Shown in pieces: positions 34,840 through 43,148 of a DNA stretch of 64,000 nucleotides; positions within the stretch are counted from its first letter, which is position 1; every line of letters starts with the position of its first letter. Source of the stretch: Achromobacter sp. HZ34. GTDB lineage: Bacteria > Pseudomonadota > Gammaproteobacteria > Burkholderiales > Burkholderiaceae_B. The stretch lies in the NCBI RefSeq assembly GCF_002209485.1, contig NZ_NJIX01000001.1, positions 1,302,001 to 1,366,000 of the forward strand, given 5' to 3'. The notes under the pieces are model-generated. The model did not search any database. It was given only the letters and a program-made list of their open reading frames with translations, and was not told the origin of the DNA. A program made the translations under genes and the position numbers.

Positions 34840-36789
34840 CTACGCTTGCGCCCACGCCACTTCGACCTTGCAATGCAGGTTTGCCAGGGCGGCAGCCAGA
34901 CTGTTGTCGCACCGTTCACGGTCTGCATGGGTGGCCGCCCGCAGCGTCACTGCGGCTTCCGTTCCATCCTTCGCCGCGGCGATGTCGATCAGTTCGATCG
35001 CCTGTCCCAATGCACCAATCTCCATGCGCAGCTTGTAGACCAGCGCCATGTCGCGCAGCGCCGGTTTATAGATCTTGCCCACCCCGGTGACGGGAATCGC
35101 GTCGAGCACGAAAAGGTGGCGCGGCCGGGCGGGCGGTTCGGGAATCCGGTCGGCGATGAAGCGCTGCAGTTCATCGGTGTCCACGCTTTGGCCTGGCGCC
35201 AATGCCACGAAAATCACTGGCAGTTCGCCCGCATAAGCGTCAGGCATGCCAACGGCGGCGCTTACCGCCACGGCGGGATGGCTGTTGGCGACATCCTCGA
35301 TCGCTTGCGGGTCGATATTGTGCCCGCTGCGTATGATCAGGTCCTTCTCACGCCCGGTCAGGAAAAGATAGCCGTTTTCGTCCAGGCGGCCCAGGTCGCC
35401 GGTGACCAGCCCTCCGTCTGGCGTGAAGGCGTTTCTGTCGTGCTCGGGGTTCAGATAGCCCCGCACGATCTGCGGCCCGCGCGCCACCACGGAACCGACC
35501 GTGCCGGCCGGACAAACGACCCAGTCACCCGTCTCGTCGCGGCGCATGATGTCGATGGCCGAGAACGGCGCGCGCAGTCCGACGCTGCCGCGCACATGCC
35601 GGCCATTCAAAGGGGTGGCCGCGATGGCCGCCACGCTTTCGGTCATGCCGTATTGCTCCAGCAGCGCAATGCCCGTGCGCTCCTCGAAACGCTGCCCGAT
35701 CGCGCTGGGCAGGGGCGCGCCGCCGGTGAAGGCGAAACGCACCGACGACACATCGCAGCCATTGACCGGCACTTCGCTCATGGCGCCGATGGAGGTGGGA
35801 ACACCGCCGATGAACGTCGCGCGATAGCGTTCGACGAAGCGCCAGATGTTCTTGACGATCTCGGGATCGCGCAAACCCGCCGGCGACAGCATCACCACAT
35901 GGCCGCCAGTGGCCAGCACCGACATGCCTATGGTCGTCGTGCCCCCGACATGGAACAGGGGAAAGCCGTTCAGCGAGACGTCCTGCTCCGTCAGGTCGAA
36001 TAACTGAGCCAGCGACCAGGCGGCATGAATCTGATTGCGATGCGTCTGCGGTACCAGCTTGGGTACGCCAGTGGTTCCGCCCGTATGGAAAAGCGCGGCG
36101 ATGGCGTCGGGATCGGCGACGTAATCGAACGTCAATCGATCCCCGGGCTGGCGGTCGATGAGTTCGTCCAGGTCGAGCACGCGCGGATCGTCGCAATCGG
36201 CCTGGCCGCCCAGTACGAGAATGGCTTGCAGGCCCGGCACACGGGCAATCACCTCACACGCCTTGGCCCAGACCTCGGCGTCCAGGGCCGGGCCGGCGCA
36301 CACCAGGATGCGCGTCTGCTCCGCTTGCAGCAAGGCGGCGATCACGTCCGGCGCCAACAGGTAATTGATGCAGCTGGCGGTGCCGGCGGTTTCCGCGCCC
36401 CAGATCAGCGCGGGCACGCGGGCATGCGTCCGCGCCAGGATGGACACCACGCCCTGGCCGGCAATACCGAAATGCGCGAACAGATTGGCCGCTCGCGTAA
36501 TCTCGGCCAGCAACTGGGCATGGGTGTACGTCGTCGGCGCATCGTCCAGCGCCGCGGAACGCAACATCGTCAGCGCGGGCCGGTCGCCGTACAGCGTTGC
36601 GGTTGCCTGGAACACCTCATACATGCTGCGTGACGGCAGCAACTCGTCGTAAGGCTCGCGCTCCAGGCGTTCGATATCGCTGAGTGCCCGGATCCTTTGC
36701 TCCGAACGAGTCGTCCTTATTCTTGCCCGCCCCTCGCCCGTCTCCCTACGCGGAGGGAGCGCCGGGTTGTCTCCAAAGCGCTGTTCCAA
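34840..36789 (-). CDS. AMP-dependent acyl-CoA synthetase/ligase
   Basis: ANL-superfamily ligase that activates a carboxylic acid as its CoA thioester through an acyl-adenylate. Core motifs: FHTGGTTGVPKLV (P-loop), LLEQYGMTESVAA, TGDLGRLDENGYLFLTGREK, and the C-terminal lysine in TGVGKIYKPALR. About 649 residues from a TTG at 36789 with AAGGA upstream; the frame runs to 37065, but no family similarity appears before about IRALSDIERLEREPYDEL, and the leader contains a hairpin, so the exact start is uncertain. It probably feeds the SDR-thiolase-crotonase enzymes with substrate imported by the adjacent Liv system. Confidence 0.88.
   Translation of the reverse strand: MEQRFGDNPALPPRRETGEGRARIRTTRSEQRIRALSDIERLEREPYDELLPSRSMYEVFQATATLYGDRPALTMLRSAALDDAPTTYTHAQLLAEITRAANLFAHFGIAGQGVVSILARTHARVPALIWGAETAGTASCINYLLAPDVIAALLQAEQTRILVCAGPALDAEVWAKACEVIARVPGLQAILVLGGQADCDDPRVLDLDELIDRQPGDRLTFDYVADPDAIAALFHTGGTTGVPKLVPQTHRNQIHAAWSLAQLFDLTEQDVSLNGFPLFHVGGTTTIGMSVLATGGHVVMLSPAGLRDPEIVKNIWRFVERYRATFIGGVPTSIGAMSEVPVNGCDVSSVRFAFTGGAPLPSAIGQRFEERTGIALLEQYGMTESVAAIAATPLNGRHVRGSVGLRAPFSAIDIMRRDETGDWVVCPAGTVGSVVARGPQIVRGYLNPEHDRNAFTPDGGLVTGDLGRLDENGYLFLTGREKDLIIRSGHNIDPQAIEDVANSHPAVAVSAAVGMPDAYAGELPVIFVALAPGQSVDTDELQRFIADRIPEPPARPRHLFVLDAIPVTGVGKIYKPALRDMALVYKLRMEIGALGQAIELIDIAAAKDGTEAAVTLRAATHADRERCDNSLAAALANLHCKVEVAWAQA
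36742..36759. repeat. Perfect small hairpin at the 5-prime end of the ligase gene
   Basis: Arms CTCCCT (36742-36747) and AGGGAG (36754-36759) with a six-base loop. It falls inside the frame if the ligase starts at TTG 36789, or in its leader if translation begins further in. May influence expression. Confidence 0.4.
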
Positions 36790-37129
36790 ATGAATTCCTT
36801 CTCGCGTTTTTTGGGGAATATCGATACGCGTTGATTGGTTCGAGAAGTGTAGGAATCGGCAGCGGCGCGGACAATGTGTGCGTGTCATAGCGCAGCGCGT
36901 TGAAATTATGAGAAAAGCACATAGGCGTGATGCGCTGCCGCTTGCGGCGCCAAGAATTGGGGGGTCTGACAACCGAATGGAATGAAATCCATGTTTTGGA
37001 GAGGGGAACCCCCTGATACATAGCCGTTGCCGCCCGAATACTGGCCTGAATAAAATTCCAGGCATTCTGACGACCGCCGCAAAGGCGGCACCGTCGCTAC
37101 ATCAATAACCACGACACAAGGGAACGCGC
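36790..37129. other. Intergenic region between divergent ligase and gamma-glutamyltransferase genes
   Basis: Less GC-rich than its surroundings. It must hold two promoters, but I see no convincing -35/-10 pair or long repeat. The ligase frame stays open through most of it on the minus strand without family-like sequence. Confidence 0.5.
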
Positions 37130-39370
37130 ATGAAGTACGAAGCATTCGGTACTCGGGGCCTGGTGGGCGCATTGCTGCTCGCGGCGGCGTTGCTGGTCAG
37201 CGCCTGCCATGGCGATCGCTCGTCGGACGACGACGCGCCGCCAAGCACGTCGCCACCGGCCACCACGCCGTCTTCCGACTCGTCGGGCGACAAGCCGCCA
37301 GCCGACTCCACCCCCACGGGACGTACCGTCACCTTCGACCCCAGCATGTGCAAAGCCCAGGCGGGTGCCCCTTATGGCCAGATCGTCGGCATCACCGGGA
37401 CGAACATGATGGTCACGTCGGCCGACATCAACGCGTCAGCGGCCGGGTGCAAGATACTGGCCAACGGCGGCAGCGCCATCGATGCCGCCATCGCCGTGCA
37501 AGGCGTGCTGGCCGTGGTGGAACCGTTCGCCTCCGGCCTGGCGGGCGGCACCCTGGTCACCTACTACGACGCCGCCACGCAGAAAGTGCGCACCTTCGAC
37601 GGCCTGGCCGCCGCCCCCGCCACCACCGGCGGCGCGGCGTCGATCTACCAGGCCGCGGTGACGGACGACCTGAGCTGCAAAGCCGGTCTGGCGCTGGGCA
37701 GCAGCCTGTCGGCCTGGCAAGGCAATACCAATATTTCCGGACGCGCCGCCGGCGTGCCAGGCACTTTGAAAGTGCTCGACCTGGTGCATCAGTATTACGG
37801 CAAGAAGGATTGGGACACCTTGTGGGACGACGCCATCGGGTACGCGAGCAACGGCTTCCCCATGTCGCGGTACATGTACGCGACGCTGTACAACTCGGGC
37901 ACCGACTACGACGAAGACACCGGGCTGCCGCTGCCCGCGGGCGGTGAACCGGCCTGGGTCAACAGCAGCGGCACGGCCAAGGGGGCGGTGCGCTGCAAGT
38001 ATGGCGACATCCACAACCGTTATTGCGACGCCAGCGATCCGGACTCCGCCAAACCGCTGGCCGTGGGCACCGTCATCAAGAACCCTGAACTGGCCACCAC
38101 GCTGAAGGAAGTGCGCGATGGCGGCGCGGCGGCTTTCTACGACGCCGGCGGTCCCATCGTCACGGCCATCCTGGCGCGTTTCGCGGCCGACAAGTTCAAA
38201 AGCGACGGCAGCAACAACTGCTATGCCACGTATTCATCGACGAACCCGCAGCCCGCGCGCATCCCCAGCCTGATGAGCGCTTCCGACTTCACCAACTACC
38301 GGGCCATCGAACGCAAGCCTTTGACCGCGACGCGCTTCGGCACCACCGTGTACACCCAACCGGCGCCCTCTTTCGGCGGCGTGGTGGTGCTCTATACGCT
38401 GGGTCTGCTGGAACGCAAGGGCATGGCGGCGCAGACCTTCGGCAGCGATGAGTATGTCCATCTGGCGACAGAGGCCAGCCGTCTGGCGAATATCGATCGC
38501 CGCACCTACATCGGCGACCCCGCCTACTCGAACATCGATGCGCGCATCCAGGGCATGCTGGCCGACGGCTATCTGGATGGACGGGCCGCGCTGATAAGCG
38601 CTACCGCCATGTCCTCGGTGACCGCGGGCACCACGGCGCAAGGTATTCCAGCCTATGTGGCGACCGACCCCAGCCTGTATGTGCCCCTGGCGTCGGCCAA
38701 GGTGTCCAAGGCCGTCCAGGTAGCCAGCGCGGAAAGCTCGCCGCTGACGGTTGCGCAGATCGGCGGCCCCGGTCCGCGCAATGAAGACTTCAATACCACC
38801 AGCAACGTCGCCATCATCGATGGTTATGGCAATGCGCTGTCGATGACGACGACCATCAACACGCATTGGGGCGCGCACATCGAAGCGGCCGGGATGATCA
38901 TCAACGATGCGCTGTCGAATTTTTCCGCCGGCGCGGTGGGTGGCGACGTCAATGGCCTGGCGCCGACCAAGCGCCCACGCACGTCCATTTCGCCGTCGAT
39001 CGCGCTGGACGCGCAGGGCCGGCTGCGCCTCGTGTGGGGTTCGGCCGGCGGCGGCCCCATCCCTGACTACATCGTGAAGTCTTTCCTCGGCAATGTCGTA
39101 TTCGGCCAGGATCTGCAAGCCTCGCTGGATGCCGACAACTGGAGCGGCCAGGACAGCGCGGACTCCGTCGCCGAACTGGAAGCCGGCAAGCCCATTGCCG
39201 CCAACCTTGGCAGATTGACGTCGTACTACCGCTATCCCGCGGGAACGATAGCCCTGGACGGCCTGGTCAGCGGCTTGTCGGGGATCGCCGTCACCTACGA
39301 CGCCGACGGTAATCCCACCTACTCCGGCGCCGCCGACAACCGGCGTAATGGGGCGGCTTACGGGTATTGA
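37130..39370 (+). CDS. ggt: Gamma-glutamyltransferase, lipoprotein form
   Basis: 746-residue N-terminal-nucleophile hydrolase that cleaves gamma-glutamyl bonds, for example in glutathione. A lipoprotein leader ends at LLVSAC (C26), followed by a serine/threonine/proline/aspartate-rich linker of about 40 residues. The self-cleavage site and nucleophile are T556 in NTTSNVAIIDGYGNALSMTT, matching the TTxxxVVD pattern of GGT; GSAGGGPIPDYI is the conserved glycine motif. It is longer than E. coli GGT (580) because of the linker and extra cysteine-bearing loops. Anchored in a membrane facing the periplasm. Confidence 0.92.
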   Translation: MKYEAFGTRGLVGALLLAAALLVSACHGDRSSDDDAPPSTSPPATTPSSDSSGDKPPADSTPTGRTVTFDPSMCKAQAGAPYGQIVGITGTNMMVTSADINASAAGCKILANGGSAIDAAIAVQGVLAVVEPFASGLAGGTLVTYYDAATQKVRTFDGLAAAPATTGGAASIYQAAVTDDLSCKAGLALGSSLSAWQGNTNISGRAAGVPGTLKVLDLVHQYYGKKDWDTLWDDAIGYASNGFPMSRYMYATLYNSGTDYDEDTGLPLPAGGEPAWVNSSGTAKGAVRCKYGDIHNRYCDASDPDSAKPLAVGTVIKNPELATTLKEVRDGGAAAFYDAGGPIVTAILARFAADKFKSDGSNNCYATYSSTNPQPARIPSLMSASDFTNYRAIERKPLTATRFGTTVYTQPAPSFGGVVVLYTLGLLERKGMAAQTFGSDEYVHLATEASRLANIDRRTYIGDPAYSNIDARIQGMLADGYLDGRAALISATAMSSVTAGTTAQGIPAYVATDPSLYVPLASAKVSKAVQVASAESSPLTVAQIGGPGPRNEDFNTTSNVAIIDGYGNALSMTTTINTHWGAHIEAAGMIINDALSNFSAGAVGGDVNGLAPTKRPRTSISPSIALDAQGRLRLVWGSAGGGPIPDYIVKSFLGNVVFGQDLQASLDADNWSGQDSADSVAELEAGKPIAANLGRLTSYYRYPAGTIALDGLVSGLSGIAVTYDADGNPTYSGAADNRRNGAAYGY

Positions 39371-39387
39371 TCGCGGAAGGCGGTGCT

Positions 39388-39432
39388 GGTACGAGTGATC
39401 GTGGTACGGGCGGTCCTGGTACGGGACCCGCC
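39388..39432. repeat. Three 15-base tandem repeats beginning GGTACG
   Basis: GGTACG occurs at 39388, 39403 and 39418, each starting a 15-base unit, in the gap after the gamma-glutamyltransferase gene. Similar 15-base GGTAC/GGTGATCC units encode the start of the LivG-type protein near 9969-10013. Confidence 0.6.
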
Positions 39433-39939
39433 CTACGAGATCAGCCGCGCCCGTTGGCGTTCGGAGCGAAGCAGGAAAAACTGCAATATCGATCCCAACA
39501 CGAATAGGCCCAGCCACACCCCGAGTGCACCGCGCACGAGGGGCGAATCGGGACCGGTCGCGAGGGGATGGGCGACCGGTAGCCGAGTCAGCGTCTCGTT
39601 GATGCCAGGAACCAGCAACAAGAAGAAGCTGAACGACAAGCCAAGCTGTTGCAGATAAGGCCGCGCGCCTCCAAGAAACGCAATCCGATTGACGCATAGC
39701 GCGCCGAGTGTCGCCAGCAGCGCCACGATACCTAGCGCATGGCCGAGATTGAAGCCACCGGTGCTGGACAAGCCGAAGGACGTTGCCACGGATACCAGCA
39801 GGCCCGCCAGGTAGACATGCCCGGACCGCGTGGCAGCGTCGATTTTGCTGTAGCGGGCAAAACAGTAAAGCCCGGCTGCGAAAGTCGCCGCGCTGATGGC
39901 GGTGTGGAAAGCACCCAGGGTGGAAACAGGATGTGGCAT
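39433..39939 (-). CDS. Small multi-spanning membrane protein of unknown function
   Basis: 168 residues from the ATG at 39939 with four to five hydrophobic helices (TAISAATFAAGLYCFARYSK; GIVALLATLGALCVN; LGLSFSFFLLLVPGINETLT; GVWLGLFVLGSILQFFLL). I do not recognise a specific function; it resembles uncharacterised inner-membrane proteins. A palindromic site directly before the start recurs upstream of the neighbouring TetR gene, so it is very probably repressed by that TetR protein. Confidence 0.75.
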   Translation of the reverse strand: MPHPVSTLGAFHTAISAATFAAGLYCFARYSKIDAATRSGHVYLAGLLVSVATSFGLSSTGGFNLGHALGIVALLATLGALCVNRIAFLGGARPYLQQLGLSFSFFLLLVPGINETLTRLPVAHPLATGPDSPLVRGALGVWLGLFVLGSILQFFLLRSERQRARLIS

Positions 39940-39956
39940 AGGATTCTCTGAAAAGA

Positions 39957-39978
39957 CAATCAACTAGTTGGTCGATTA
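39957..39978. promoter_or_regulatory. TetR operator candidate 1, before the membrane-protein gene
   Basis: 22-base element with symmetric arms CAATC and GATTA around the core ACTAGTTGG. It matches the site at 40707-40728 at 19 of 22 positions and begins 18 bases upstream of the start at 39939. Confidence 0.65.
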
Positions 39979-40022
39979 GATGGTTAAAAAATAGCGCGCC
40001 TTGCGGCACGCTTCTCCGATGT

Positions 40023-40610
40023 TCAAGCAGGTGTCGTCAGCCGGGCGATTGCGGTTCGGGAAATCGCCTGGAACGATTCGGCGTTACCCAAGGCCCGCGC
40101 CGTCAACATGGCGCCGTGGACCGTGGACATGAATGCCTGCGCTTCGTTCAGCGCACTTTCGCGCAAGCTGAATTGGCCATTCGCGGCGCCCTGCTCCAGG
40201 ACCGTTGCCAGCCAAGCCGACAGGTCGGCGAAATATGCGCGCACTTCCTCGGCGATCTCAGCCGGGATCATGGGTAATTCCGCCGCCAGCATGGCGCATA
40301 TGCAGATGGACGACGAGCCTTCCCGGATGCACTCCAACCAGTAATCGGCATACGCCGTCAGCCGCGCCAGCGGATCTTCGATCTGCTGGTCGAGCACGGC
40401 GAACCCTGCGCGGGCCTGCTCGCGATGGCGCTTGACCACCGTCAGCACCAGATCCGCCTTGCTGGGGAAATGGAAATGGATGCTGGCCTTGCCGATGAGC
40501 ACCCGTTTGGACACGTCGGCGTAGCTGAATCCGTGATAACCGCCGGCAGCCAGCAGCAGCTTGGTCTGGTCGGCAATCTCGGTGGCTCGGGAGGAAAGCT
40601 CCGCACTCAT
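40023..40610 (-). CDS. TetR/AcrR-family transcriptional repressor
   Basis: 195 residues. N-terminal helix-turn-helix (HGFSYADVSKRVLIGKASIH then FHFPSKADLVLTVVKRH) and an all-helical ligand domain with two cysteines near SSICICAMLAAELPM. It sits upstream of the membrane-protein gene on the same strand. Matching 22-base operator candidates lie in front of both genes, indicating autoregulation and control of that gene. Confidence 0.92.
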   Translation of the reverse strand: MSAELSSRATEIADQTKLLLAAGGYHGFSYADVSKRVLIGKASIHFHFPSKADLVLTVVKRHREQARAGFAVLDQQIEDPLARLTAYADYWLECIREGSSSICICAMLAAELPMIPAEIAEEVRAYFADLSAWLATVLEQGAANGQFSLRESALNEAQAFMSTVHGAMLTARALGNAESFQAISRTAIARLTTPA

Positions 40611-40706
40611 GGCTGATCACTCGGTTCGTTCAAACGTAGACGGAGGCAGAAAGCCGCAGGCGACCGTACTGGCGTGTGGCATTCTGCGGTGGCTGTCTCC
40701 AATCGT

Positions 40707-40728
40707 CAATCTACTAGTTGGTTGATTG
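40707..40728. promoter_or_regulatory. TetR operator candidate 2, upstream of the tetR gene
   Basis: Arms CAATC and GATTG around ACTAGTTGG, 97 bases upstream of the TetR start at 40610 and overlapping the end of the HD gene. 19 of 22 positions match the site at 39957-39978. Confidence 0.65.
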
Positions 40729-41310
40729 ACTGTCAAGCTGCCCGGCATAATGTTCAGCCACCCACTGCTCGCAGAGCGCCCATAGCTTCGGCGCACCACG
40801 CTTGATCGCCGGCCCGTAACGGTCGAAGACCTGTTGCTGCGGCACGCCGCTCTCCGTCCAGGTCCCGCCCCCGGTGAACACATTGATGAGAAGAGGCTGG
40901 AAGCGATCCAGCGCTTTCGCGAACTTCGCGTCGTCCGTCTCGGCATTCTCGAACTCATGCCACAGATCGACGAACGTATCGCGCTGGGACTGCGGCAACA
41001 GGCCGAACAGGCGCGCCGCGGCCTTGGACTCCTGTTCAGCCTGCACTTCCTGCGACGACCCACCGTGGATCGGAAAATCGCCGACATCGATCTCGACGAT
41101 GTCATGCAGCAACAGCATCTGGATGACCCGATTAGTATCCACCGCGGCACTCGCGTACTGGCTCAAGACCAAGGCATACATCGCCAGGTGCCAGGAATGC
41201 TCGGCTGAATTTTCCTTCCGGCTGCGATCGAGCAAGGGCGATTGCCGGACGACGCTTTTCAGGCGATCGATCTCCTTCAGGAAGCTCAGCTGCTTCTCCA
41301 GTTCACTCAT
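40714..41310 (-). CDS. HD-domain phosphohydrolase (YfbR-like)
   Basis: 198 residues from the ATG at 41310, which follows GGAGG by eight bases (a GTG at 41325 would overlap that site). Metal-binding motifs: the first histidine in AEHSWHLAMYAL, the HD pair in MLLLHDIVEIDVGD, and a later aspartate in AKALDRFQPLL. Relatives are 5-prime-nucleotidases or oxetanocin-A-resistance-like HD enzymes that clean up nucleotide pools. Its end overlaps the TetR operator. Confidence 0.88.
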   Translation of the reverse strand: MSELEKQLSFLKEIDRLKSVVRQSPLLDRSRKENSAEHSWHLAMYALVLSQYASAAVDTNRVIQMLLLHDIVEIDVGDFPIHGGSSQEVQAEQESKAAARLFGLLPQSQRDTFVDLWHEFENAETDDAKFAKALDRFQPLLINVFTGGGTWTESGVPQQQVFDRYGPAIKRGAPKLWALCEQWVAEHYAGQLDSQSTN

Positions 41311-41408
41311 GGCATGGTCCTCCACCCGCTAGTAACGCGACAGCATAGTCTACGGACCGGCCAGGGCCGATATTGCCTGATCCGGTCTCGTATTCGCTTG
41401 GAGAGGCT

Positions 41409-41882
41409 TCAGAGTCGCCCCTCGGCAAGCAAGTCGCGCGTGCGCTTCAACGTCGACAGCAAGGCGGCCTTATACCCCTTGTCGCTGTCGAACTGCGCCT
41501 GCTCGGCCTGCTCCTCGGCGCCGCCCGGCTGCTTGCCGCGCAGGCCGGTATAGCAGTAGAAGCGCAGTTGAAGCGCACCGGCCTCGTCTTCGAACAGCTC
41601 GTTGACGATCGCGCCTTCGCGCGGGCCGGTGGCCTGGAAGAAGGTCACCTTGTGCTGCGGTTCCAGCGTGATGATCTCGCGCAGATCGGCGCCGGCGATG
41701 GTGGCCTCGCGTACGAAATGGGTCGCGCTTTCCTCCACCACGTCGCAACGGGTGCAAAGGCCTGCCGGCAGGAACAGGCGGGCGTCGCGCGCCTTGAGCA
41801 CCAGGCCCTGCCATGCCTGCGCGCGGGTCAGTTTCGTTTCACCGGCGGGGTTTACCGGGACGGTAGCGGTTGAGTAGATCAT
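41409..41882 (-). CDS. AtaL-like / SRPBCC-type protein (DUF1857 family)
   Basis: 157 residues with the opening MIYSTATVPVNPAGETKLTR and EPQHKVTFFQATGPREGAIV, typical of the AtaL-like START/SRPBCC ligand-binding fold. Reaction unknown; fungal members take part in secondary metabolism. Divergent from a LysR gene with a strongly symmetric 104-base intergenic region, so it is probably that regulator's target. Confidence 0.78.
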   Translation of the reverse strand: MIYSTATVPVNPAGETKLTRAQAWQGLVLKARDARLFLPAGLCTRCDVVEESATHFVREATIAGADLREIITLEPQHKVTFFQATGPREGAIVNELFEDEAGALQLRFYCYTGLRGKQPGGAEEQAEQAQFDSDKGYKAALLSTLKRTRDLLAEGRL

Positions 41883-41928
41883 GATGAATTCCTTTGTCGG
41901 GTTGGGTATGACCAGACTTTAGTCGGTT

Positions 41929-41979
41929 TCATATTCAAAACACAGACTCTAAAATAGAGACACCCTGTACTGAATATGA
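41929..41979. promoter_or_regulatory. Concentric palindromes in the AtaL-like/LysR divergent promoter
   Basis: Outer perfect arms TCATATTCA (41929-41937) and TGAATATGA (41971-41979) share almost the same centre as an inner perfect element CTCTA-AAA-TAGAG (41947-41959). LysR proteins bind dyads with T-N11-A spacing between divergent promoters, which fits. Confidence 0.6.
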
Positions 41980-41986
41980 GACACCC

Positions 41987-42871
41987 ATGGATCTCAATGC
42001 GCTGGAGGATTTCCAGCTGGTGGCCACGCACGGCGGTTTCGGCAGGGCCAGCCGTGCCAGCGGCCGCTCCAAAGCGACATTGTCACGCCGGGTGGCCGAT
42101 CTGGAAGAAGACCTGGGCGTCCGGCTTATCGAACGTGGCAGCCGCAGCCTGGAACTGACCGAAGCAGGCCAGGCCCTGCTGGATCGAACCGCGGGGCCGA
42201 TGCGCGAGGTCGACGAAGCCGTAGCCGCGGCGCGCGACGGTCTTGCGACACCGCGCGGCCGTCTGCGCATCGCGGCACCGCTGTTGTTTTCGCAAGTAGC
42301 CCTGGGGCGGCTGGCCGCCGCGTTCCAGGCAATCCATCCCGAAGTGCAGATCGAAGCCGTGGCCGAGGATAGATTCGCCGACCTCGTCGACGAGCACTTC
42401 GATGTGGCCATCCGCATCAATCCGTCCAAGGACAGCGCGCTGGTTGGCCGCTGCTTCGCCAGGGACCGGCTGGTCCTGGCGGCCGCCCCGTCCGTTCCCA
42501 TGCCCAAGGCGCGCCGCGGTCAGCCGTCCCCGGTCCCGGCCATCGTCATGCCCACCTATCGCGACGGCGAGCTATGGTCCGTGCGCGATGGCCAGCTCCT
42601 TGTCGAACCGCGGCCCGTGTTACGCCTGTCCTCGCTTCTGACCATCCGCGATGCCGCTGCCGCAGGCGCGGGCGCCGCCATGTTGCCGCGGTCCATCATC
42701 GGCAGCCTGCTGGATAAGGGCGAACTGGTGTCGTGGGGCTTGGCCGGCGACGCAGTCGAGCTTTGGGTCCTGCATACCTCCCGGCGCTTGCAGAGTCCCA
42801 AGGTACGGGCCTTCGTGGAGTTCATGTGCGAGCAATATCCGGACGGGTCGTTCGTCGTTCCGATACGGTGA
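41987..42871 (+). CDS. LysR-family transcriptional regulator
   Basis: 294 residues. N-terminal winged helix-turn-helix (MDLNALEDFQLVATHGGFGR, SKATLSRRVADLEEDLGVRL) and a LysR substrate-binding domain from about residue 88 (GRLRIAAPLLFSQVALGRLA). The subgroup is the one that controls one divergent gene; here that is the AtaL-like gene. The ATG at 41987 is eight bases after the outer palindrome arm, so binding would also repress its own transcription. Confidence 0.93.
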   Translation: MDLNALEDFQLVATHGGFGRASRASGRSKATLSRRVADLEEDLGVRLIERGSRSLELTEAGQALLDRTAGPMREVDEAVAAARDGLATPRGRLRIAAPLLFSQVALGRLAAAFQAIHPEVQIEAVAEDRFADLVDEHFDVAIRINPSKDSALVGRCFARDRLVLAAAPSVPMPKARRGQPSPVPAIVMPTYRDGELWSVRDGQLLVEPRPVLRLSSLLTIRDAAAAGAGAAMLPRSIIGSLLDKGELVSWGLAGDAVELWVLHTSRRLQSPKVRAFVEFMCEQYPDGSFVVPIR

Positions 42872-43148
42872 CCTCATTGGCCCACACACTTCGGATTTCT
42901 GCGCCGGCGAGCGACATCGGCTGCGTTTACCAACAATTCACCGAGGTCAGCGTCAGCGCCAGCCTGCTCGACCTCCTTACCGGCGGGATAGGGCTTCGGC
43001 TGGACCGCTACCGCATTGCAATTTCTTGCATTTTCGCTGTAACTCCTAGAAAGGATATCGGGCAAAATTCGTCCCATTAAAAAAGCGCTGAGGCGCGCGC
43101 TTCGGCGAGTTGGGATAGCAAATTCCTGCCGTCGTAGTTGAGCAGGAA

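Noticed and set aside
38234-40009. 591-codon minus-strand open frame
   Set aside because: Antisense to ggt and overlapping the real membrane-protein gene; no protein family features.
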